This document shows positions 58,430 to 64,000 of a stretch of DNA of 64,000 nt, piece by piece (the stretch's first letter is position 1; each line of letters opens with the position of its first letter). The notes below the pieces were generated by a model. It was not told the DNA's origin. It made no database searches and was given only the letters and a program-made list of their open reading frames with translations. Source of the stretch: Gryllotalpicola ginsengisoli DSM 22003 (GTDB lineage Bacteria > Actinomycetota > Actinomycetes > Actinomycetales > Microbacteriaceae); NCBI RefSeq assembly GCF_000419445.1, contig NZ_AULK01000001.1:310001-374000 (forward strand). The letters are read 5' to 3'. The position numbers and the translations under genes were made by a program.

Positions 58430-61417
58430 TCACGCCGACCCGTCGCCATAGAAGCCGCGCTCGAAGACGGCACGGGCGCGCCGGGTGACGGCCAGGTAAT
58501 CCTCCTCGAGCCGGGCGGCGGATCTGGGCGGGTACTCCATGAGGCGTGCGACGCCGTCGAGGGCCGTGCGGTCGGACGGGAGGACATCGGAGGTGCGGGC
58601 GGTCCACAGCGTCATCGCCGAGCGCGCCCGCGAGGCGAACAACCAGGCCGCGCGCAGGCGCTGCGCGTCGTCCTCCGGTACGAGCCCGGCCTCGACTTCG
58701 GCGGCCAGCGCCTCGAGCGTCGAGGTGGTGCGCAGCGCCGGTATCCGGGCGGCGTGCTGCAGCTGCAGCAGTTGCACGTACCACTCGACGTCGCTGAGCG
58801 ATCCGCGGCCGAGCTTGAGGTGGCGCGCCGGATCGGCGCCCTGCGGCAGGCGCTCCGACTCCACTCGGGCTTTGATGCGCCGCACCTCGCGCAGCTCGGC
58901 CGGGCCGAATGTCTCCGGATACCGGGTGCGGTCGGCCAGCGCCTCGAAGTCGGCGATGAGGTGCCGGTCGCCGGCGGCGCCGCGGGCGCGCAGCAGCGCC
59001 TGCGCCTCCCAGGTCAGCGACCAGCGGGCGTAATACGCGGCGTACGCCTCGAGCGAGCGCGCCAGCGGTCCGTTGCGTCCCTCGGGGCGCAGCCCGGCGT
59101 CGAGATCGAGCGGGAGGCGCGGGTCCGCGGTCAGCCGGGAGATCTCGGCGGCCAGCCGCAGCGCCTCCGGTCCCCCGGCGCCGTCGGCCGAGCGGTAGAC
59201 GTACATCACGTCCGCGTCCGACCCGAAGCCGAGCTCGCGCCCGCCGTAACGCCCCATCGCGATGACGGCGAACCGGAAGCCGTGCGGCTCGCTCCCCCGG
59301 CGTTCGCGGCGCAGTGCCGCGAGCACGCCCTCGAGCAGGACGTCGACGATGTCGGTCAGGCCGCGGGCCAGCTCGTCGATCGTGATGACGCCGAGAATGC
59401 CGGCGAAGGCGAGCCGCAGCACCTCCCGCCGCCGCGCCGAACGCAGCGCTTGGGCCACGGCATCCGCGGTCTCGTGCCGGGCGAGCACGGCGTCGCGCTC
59501 CTCCTCCAGCACGCGACGAGGGCGGGGGCGCAGATCCTCGTCCGAGTCGAGCCAGGCCACCGCTTCGGGCAGGGCGCCGAGCAGCTCGCCGACGAACCGC
59601 GAGCCGGAAATGAGGCGGCTGAGCCGCTGGGCGGCGCCCGAGGAGTCGCGCAGCATGCGCAGGAACCAGTGCGAGGACCCAAGGTCCTCCGAGAGCCGAC
59701 GGAAGGTCAGCAGGCCGTAGTCCGGATCCGCTCCTTCCGAGAGCCACTGCAGCAGCACGGGCAGCAGCGTGCGCTGGATCGTCGCGGCGCGCGAGACGCC
59801 CTCCGTGAGAGCGGCGAGGTGCGCCAGAGCGCCTCGAGGATCGCGGAACCCGATCGCGGCGAGCCGCGCCTGGGCCTGCTGCGGCGAGAGCGCGCGCTCC
59901 CCCGTGAGCCGGTCGGCCGGGGAGAGCGCGGCGACGGCCGACAGCAGCGGCCGGTAGAACAGCTGCTCGTGCAGGCCGCGGACCGTGCGCTTGATCCCCT
60001 GCCACTCCGCCACCAGGGCGGCCGCCCCGACCGCCAGCCCCGTGGCGCGGGCGAGCACCCGTTGGCGTCGCTCGTCGCGCGGCATGAGGTGGGTGCGGCT
60101 CAGCCGCTCGAGCTGCAGCCGGTGCTCCATGAGGCGCAGGGTGCGGTAGTCGCGGTCGAGGCGCGCGCCCGGCTCCCGCCCGACGTACCCGCCGGCGACG
60201 AGCGCGGCCAGCGCGTCGAGGGTGGCGCGCTGGCGCACACGCTCGTCGGTGTAGCCGTGCACGAGCTGCAGCAGCTGCACGGTGAACTCGATGTCGCGCA
60301 GGCCGCCCGGCCCGAGCTTCAGCTCGTAGTCCACGTCCGCCGGCGCGATGTGGTCGAGCACCCGCTCGCGCATCCGCTGCACCGACTCGACGAACCCGTC
60401 GCGCTGCGAGCTCGACCACACCTGCGGCGCGAGCGCCGACACGTAGCGCGCGCCGAGCTCGGCGTCCCCAGCGAGCGGCCTCGCCTTCAGCAGCGCCTGG
60501 AACTCCCACGTCTGAGCCCAGCGCTCGTAGTACGCCAGGTGCGAGGCCAGCGTGCGCACGAGTGCGCCGTCCTTGCCCTCGGGCCGCAGGTTCGCGTCGA
60601 CCTGCCACAGGCCGGGCTCCACGGCCGGGGCATCCGCCCCGCGCATGGTGAGCACCGCGAGCCGGGTGGCGACGTCGACGTCGCCCTCGCAGACGAAGAT
60701 GACATCGACGTCGCTGACGTAGTTGAGCTCGCGCGCGCCGGCCTTGCCCATGCCGAGGATCGCGAGGCGGGTGTCGGCGACCCGCTGCTCCGCGAACCGG
60801 CCCGGCCCGGTGCCCCGGGCCGTGGCGCGGGCGACGGCGAGGGAGGCTTCCAGCACCGCGCCCGCGAGGTCGGCGAGGCACGCGGCCACGGCGTCGAGCC
60901 CGGCCACCGGATCCTCCTGCCCGAGGTCGTAGTCGGCCAGCTGCAGCAGCCGGCGACGGTAGCGCACCCGCAGCGCCGCCCACCCCTCCTCCTCGACGAG
61001 GGCGGCGACGGGCGCGTCGTCGGCCGGGTCGGCCCCCACCGCCTCCAGCAGGTCGGTGCGGGCGAAGGCGGCGTCGAACGGCGCCGAGATCGGATGCCGC
61101 AGCGCGTCGACCTCGCCGGGCCGGCGCTGCAGGAAGTCGGCGAGCCCCTGGGAGGCGCCGATCACGCGCACGAGGCGCCGGGCCACAGCGGCATCGGCGA
61201 AGGCGCGGCCGAAGCGGTCCGGATCGCGGCGCAGCAGGCCGAGGGCGCGCTCGATGGCGGCATCGGGGTCGGCGGCCGCCCGGAAGAGCGCCAGCGCGTC
61301 CGGGGCGGCGAGCCCGCAGGCAGCCTCGAACTCCGCCAGCCGCCCGCGCACCGCGTCGAGGTCGGTGAATCCCGCCCGGGCGAGGGCGGTCAGTGAGAGC
61401 GGTTGTTCGACGCGCAT
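58430..61417 (-). CDS. glnE: Glutamine synthetase adenylyltransferase/deadenylylase
   Basis: This 995-residue bifunctional enzyme switches GlnA1 off and on by modifying its tyrosine. Two nucleotidyltransferase domains are visible: LGMGKAGARELNYVSDVDV in the N-terminal half and AMGRYGGRELGFGSDADVMY in the C-terminal half. Each is followed by GlnD-linker type helices (DGFVESVQRMRERVLDH and GPAELREVRRIKARVESE). The ATG lies 28 bases after the glnA2 stop, so the two genes form an operon, as in mycobacteria. Confidence 0.95.
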   Translation of the reverse strand: MRVEQPLSLTALARAGFTDLDAVRGRLAEFEAACGLAAPDALALFRAAADPDAAIERALGLLRRDPDRFGRAFADAAVARRLVRVIGASQGLADFLQRRPGEVDALRHPISAPFDAAFARTDLLEAVGADPADDAPVAALVEEEGWAALRVRYRRRLLQLADYDLGQEDPVAGLDAVAACLADLAGAVLEASLAVARATARGTGPGRFAEQRVADTRLAILGMGKAGARELNYVSDVDVIFVCEGDVDVATRLAVLTMRGADAPAVEPGLWQVDANLRPEGKDGALVRTLASHLAYYERWAQTWEFQALLKARPLAGDAELGARYVSALAPQVWSSSQRDGFVESVQRMRERVLDHIAPADVDYELKLGPGGLRDIEFTVQLLQLVHGYTDERVRQRATLDALAALVAGGYVGREPGARLDRDYRTLRLMEHRLQLERLSRTHLMPRDERRQRVLARATGLAVGAAALVAEWQGIKRTVRGLHEQLFYRPLLSAVAALSPADRLTGERALSPQQAQARLAAIGFRDPRGALAHLAALTEGVSRAATIQRTLLPVLLQWLSEGADPDYGLLTFRRLSEDLGSSHWFLRMLRDSSGAAQRLSRLISGSRFVGELLGALPEAVAWLDSDEDLRPRPRRVLEEERDAVLARHETADAVAQALRSARRREVLRLAFAGILGVITIDELARGLTDIVDVLLEGVLAALRRERRGSEPHGFRFAVIAMGRYGGRELGFGSDADVMYVYRSADGAGGPEALRLAAEISRLTADPRLPLDLDAGLRPEGRNGPLARSLEAYAAYYARWSLTWEAQALLRARGAAGDRHLIADFEALADRTRYPETFGPAELREVRRIKARVESERLPQGADPARHLKLGRGSLSDVEWYVQLLQLQHAARIPALRTTSTLEALAAEVEAGLVPEDDAQRLRAAWLFASRARSAMTLWTARTSDVLPSDRTALDGVARLMEYPPRSAARLEEDYLAVTRRARAVFERGFYGDGSA

Positions 61418-61445
61418 GGGCGGCGTTGCCCCGACGGGGCAGGGG

Positions 61446-62783
61446 TCAGAGGATCTCGAGGTTGGCGCGCAGCTCGTAGGGCGTGACCTGGGCGCGGTAT
61501 TCGGCCCACTCGTGCCGCTTGTTGCGGATGACGTTCTGCAGCACCTGTTCGCCGAGCGTCTCGGCGACCAGCTCCGACTCCTCCATCAGCGCGATCGCGT
61601 GATCGAGGTTGTAGGGCAGCGCCTCGTAGCCGAGCGCGCGCCGCTCGGCGTCGGTCAGCGCCCAGACGTCCTCGGTGGCCTCGGCCGGGAGTTCGTAGTC
61701 CTCCTGCACGCCCTTGAGGCCCGCCGCCAGCAGCAGCGCGTAGGCGAGGTAGGGGTTCGCCGCCGAGTCGATCGCGCGGTACTCCACGCGCGCGCTCTGG
61801 CCCTTGCTCGGCTTGTACAGCGGGACGCGGACCAGCGCCGAGCGGTTGTTGTGCCCCCAGCTGACGTAGCTCGGCGCCTCGTCGCCCGACCACAGCCGCT
61901 TGTACGAGTTGACGAACTGGTTGGTGACGGCGGAGATCTCCGGGCCGTGGCGCAGCAGGCCCGCGATGAACTTCCGCGCGGTCCGCGACAGCTGGTACTC
62001 GGCGCCCGCCTCGAAGAAGGCGTTGGTGTCGCCCTCGAACAGGGACATGTGCGTGTGCATGCCGCTGCCGGGATGCCCCGATAGGGGCTTCGGCATGAAC
62101 GTCGCGTAGACGCCCTGCTCGATCGCGACCTCCTTGACGACGGTGCGGAAGGTCATGATGTTGTCCGCCGTCGTCAGCGCGTCCGCGTAGCGCAGGTCGA
62201 TCTCATTCTGGCCGGGGCCGACCTCGTGGTGGCTGAACTCGACGGAGATGCCGAGGTCTTCCAGCATCCGTACCGCCCGGCGCCGGAAGTCGTGCGCGGT
62301 GCCGCCCGGCACGTTGTCGAAGTAGCCGGCCGAGTCGACGGGCTCGGGACCGTCCTCGCCGAAGTGCGCCGACTTGAGCAGGTAGAACTCGATCTCGGGG
62401 TGGGTGTAGAAGGTGAACCCGGCCTCGGCCGCCTTCTCGAGGGTGCGCTTGAGCACGTTGCGCGGGTCGGCCACCGCCGGCTCGCCGTCGGGCGTCGTGA
62501 TGTCGCAGAACATGCGCGCGGTCGGGTCGATCTCGCCGCGCCAGGGCAGGATCTGAAACGTCGTCGGGTCAGGGTGCGCGAGCAGGTCGGACTCGTAGGC
62601 CCGGGTCAGACCTTCGATCGCCGAGCCGTCGAATCCGAGGCCCTCCGTGAAGGCGCCTTCGACCTCGGCGGGGGCGAGCGCCACCGACTTGAGCGTGCCC
62701 ACCACGTCGGTGAACCAGAGTCGGACGAACTTGACGCCGCGCTCCTCGATGGTGCGCAGAACGAAGTCACGCTGCTTGTCCAT
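61446..62783 (-). CDS. glnA2: Glutamine synthetase type I, non-adenylylated class
   Basis: This 445-residue GSI homologue has LGFDGSAIEGLTRAYESD, FYTHPEIEFYLL, HPGSGMHTHMSLFEG and VEYRAIDSAANPYLAYAL. The adenylylation-site loop of GlnA1 (NLY-type) is replaced by TEDVWALTDAERRALGYEAL with no matching tyrosine, so GlnE should not act on it. Such GlnA2 proteins can be slow glutamine synthetases or act on other amines. AAAGGGAG precedes the ATG and TAGCCT lies further upstream. No GlnR box is visible here. Confidence 0.9.
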   Translation of the reverse strand: MDKQRDFVLRTIEERGVKFVRLWFTDVVGTLKSVALAPAEVEGAFTEGLGFDGSAIEGLTRAYESDLLAHPDPTTFQILPWRGEIDPTARMFCDITTPDGEPAVADPRNVLKRTLEKAAEAGFTFYTHPEIEFYLLKSAHFGEDGPEPVDSAGYFDNVPGGTAHDFRRRAVRMLEDLGISVEFSHHEVGPGQNEIDLRYADALTTADNIMTFRTVVKEVAIEQGVYATFMPKPLSGHPGSGMHTHMSLFEGDTNAFFEAGAEYQLSRTARKFIAGLLRHGPEISAVTNQFVNSYKRLWSGDEAPSYVSWGHNNRSALVRVPLYKPSKGQSARVEYRAIDSAANPYLAYALLLAAGLKGVQEDYELPAEATEDVWALTDAERRALGYEALPYNLDHAIALMEESELVAETLGEQVLQNVIRNKRHEWAEYRAQVTPYELRANLEIL

Positions 62784-62840
62784 GGCTCCCTTTCCCTCGT
62801 GTGATCAGGCTAGTGGATCGCCCGTCCATAAACTTGCCGC

Positions 62841-63704
62841 ATGACACAGGACACTCCCGCCTCCTCCCCCATGCGCGAAGAGGCGCCGTACGGCGGGGCT
62901 CCCCAGAACCTCAAGCGCGTGCGCACCCGGCACTTCCAGAACGCCAAGCGCACCGGGATCAAGATCACGGGGCTCACGAGCTACGACCAGCTCACCGCCC
63001 GCATCTTCGACGAGGCAGGCATCGACTTCCTGCTGGTCGGCGACTCGGCGGCCAACAACGTCCTCGGCTACGAGACCACGCTGCCGGTCACCGTCGACGA
63101 GCTGATCCCGCTCGCGCGCGCCGTCGCGGGAGCCGTGAGCCGCGCGTTCGTGATCGCCGACCTGCCGTTCGGCTCGTACGAGACCAACTCCGACGACGCC
63201 GTGCACACCGCCATACGGATGATGAAGGAGACCGGTGCGCACGCGGTCAAGCTCGAGGGCGGCGAGCGGTCGGCCGAGCAGATCCGGCGCATCGTGGACG
63301 CCGGAGTGCCCGTGATGGCGCACATCGGCTTCACTCCGCAGAGCGAGCACCAGCTCGGCGGGCACGTCATCCAGGGCCGCGGCGCCGGCGAGGACCAACT
63401 GCTCGCCGACGCGCGGGCGGTCGAGGCGGCGGGCGCGTTCGCGGTCGTGCTCGAGATGGTTCCAGCGGATGCTGCGCGAAAGGTCACCGCGGAACTGTCG
63501 ATCCCCACCATCAGCGTGGGCGCCGGCCCGCACTGCGACGGCCAGCTGCTCGTGTGGACGGACTGGGCGGGGCTGACGCAGGGGCGCATCCCCAAGTTCG
63601 TCAAGCAGTACGCGCAGATCGGACAGACCCTGCGCGAGGCCGCTCGCGCGTGGAAGGCGGACGTCGAGGGCGGCGTGTACCCGGGGGTGGAGAACTCGTA
63701 CTAG
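62841..63704 (+). CDS. panB: 3-methyl-2-oxobutanoate hydroxymethyltransferase
   Basis: This 287-residue first enzyme of pantothenate synthesis adds a hydroxymethyl group from methylene-tetrahydrofolate to 2-oxoisovalerate. It has [20 protein letters not shown] (metal-binding Asp), [32 protein letters not shown] and VLEMVP (catalytic Glu). TAAACT six bases before the ATG suggests a leaderless mRNA. It is divergent from glnA2. Confidence 0.95.
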   Translation: MTQDTPASSPMREEAPYGGAPQNLKRVRTRHFQNAKRTGIKITGLTSYDQLTARIFDEAGIDFLLVGDSAANNVLGYETTLPVTVDELIPLARAVAGAVSRAFVIADLPFGSYETNSDDAVHTAIRMMKETGAHAVKLEGGERSAEQIRRIVDAGVPVMAHIGFTPQSEHQLGGHVIQGRGAGEDQLLADARAVEAAGAFAVVLEMVPADAARKVTAELSIPTISVGAGPHCDGQLLVWTDWAGLTQGRIPKFVKQYAQIGQTLREAARAWKADVEGGVYPGVENSY

Positions 63705-63711
63705 CGGAGGA

Positions 63712-63909
63712 TCAGTCCTCGCGGGCGTCTTCCTCGGCCCACTTGGCGCTGTTGGCGCGCAGCTTCTCGAGCGCGTGCGCGGCTTCTTCGCGGGTGTCGA
63801 ACGGACCGACCCGGTCGTAGGACGGCGAGACGAAACCCTGCTCGACCGCACCCGTGCGCATGTTGTACCAGTACTTGTGCTCGGCGTCGGGGCCCATGCC
63901 ATCGCTCAT
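63712..63909 (-). CDS. Small SPOR-domain-like protein
   Basis: This 65-residue protein has HKYWYNMRTGAVEQGFVSPS and VGPFDTREEAAHALEKLRA, the pattern of short actinobacterial proteins annotated as SPOR-like. There is no signal peptide or membrane segment, so a peptidoglycan-binding role is doubtful. The ATG at 63907-63909 has no ribosome-binding site. TAGCAT seven bases before it implies a leaderless transcript. The gene is divergent from map with a 12-base gap. Confidence 0.7.
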   Translation of the reverse strand: MSDGMGPDAEHKYWYNMRTGAVEQGFVSPSYDRVGPFDTREEAAHALEKLRANSAKWAEEDARED

Positions 63910-63922
63910 AAGCTTGATGCTA
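63909..63922. promoter_or_regulatory. Overlapping -10 boxes of the divergent SPOR-like and map genes
   Basis: On the plus strand TAAGCT (63909-63914) lies seven bases before the map ATG. On the minus strand TAGCAT (63917-63922) lies seven bases before the SPOR-like ATG. Both transcripts would start at the start codon. The -35 regions would lie inside the opposite gene. Confidence 0.5.
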
Positions 63923-64000
63923 TGCCCAAGGATTCCGCTGGACACCTGATCCCCGGCCGCATCTCCCCGCGAAGGACGGTGCCCGGCGGCATCCCCCGAC
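63922..64000 (+). CDS. map: Methionine aminopeptidase, N-terminal fragment
   Basis: The 26 codons before the window edge read MPKDSAGHLIPGRISPRRTV and PGGIPR, matching the N-terminal extension of actinobacterial type I methionine aminopeptidases (xxxSPxRxVPxxIPRP). The catalytic domain lies beyond base 64000, so the call rests on the extension only. Confidence 0.65.
   Translation, partial: MPKDSAGHLIPGRISPRRTVPGGIPR

Noticed and set aside
62784-62840. GlnR operator before glnA2
   Set aside because: No GTNAC-n6-GAAAC pair is present in the short gap between glnA2 and panB.

Overview
The window comes from a high-GC actinobacterium. Heavy use of GTG/CTC/GCC codons, ggatgc/gcatcc codon pairs, many GTG starts, leaderless promoters with TANNNT boxes and actinobacteria-restricted families (SepH, DUF3000, DUF3093, DUF3159, DUF3710, DUF4191, DUF4193, DUF7455) point to Microbacteriaceae (Leifsonia/Microbacterium-like). 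The species cannot be named from the sequence. It looks like chromosome backbone. I see no insertion sequence, prophage, CRISPR array or rRNA.

Layout. 1-2.8 kb: the 5' part of thrS, a Gly-Cys-Val tRNA operon, and a tRNA-Val(CAC) facing the other way. 2.9-11.8 kb: an accessory stretch with an ArsR-CDF zinc efflux pair, a TagE-like glycosyltransferase, a DUF2127 membrane protein, a quinone-reductase-like protein, a maltokinase-cap protein and two duplicated Tat-exported metallophosphoesterases. 11.9-13.3 kb: amt behind a GlnR-type operator. 13.3-31.5 kb: housekeeping genes (zapE, sseA-sufE, DUF3000-rnd, fadA-fadJ, dxs, acnA, DUF3159-DUF3710-dut, DUF3093, DUF4193, sepH). 31.5-42 kb: Nudix and alkaline-phosphatase-fold enzymes, convergent topoisomerase IV genes parC/parE, DUF7455, then sigA followed by two overlapping alanine-racemase-type genes. 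42-64 kb: PAC2, pepA, lpd, sucB, a membrane pseudokinase, lipB-lipA, DUF4191, RDD, glnA1, a three-gene polysaccharide operon, glnE, glnA2, panB, a SPOR-like gene and the start of map.

How the genes work together. lpd, sucB, lipB and lipA supply 2-oxoacid dehydrogenase subunits and their lipoyl cofactor. amt, glnA1, glnE and glnA2 form an ammonium-assimilation set. amt and glnA1 carry the same GlnR box at the same distance from the -10 box, and GlnA1 keeps the tyrosine that GlnE adenylylates. From memory, the order pepA...sucB...lipB-lipA-DUF4191-RDD-glnA1-glnE-glnA2...panB matches the Mycobacterium tuberculosis order. Here it is interrupted between glnA1 and glnE by a GT2 synthase / GH26 hydrolase / UDP-glucose dehydrogenase operon, which looks like a complete exopolysaccharide module with its own promoter.

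The most unusual observation is the sigA-linked pair at 38.4-40.5 kb. Two overlapping Alr homologues have degenerated in complementary ways. One keeps the PLP lysine barrel and lacks the tyrosine of the partner subunit. The other keeps that tyrosine and the GRVxMD loop but has lost the lysine. Together they could build one complete active site as an obligate heterodimer.
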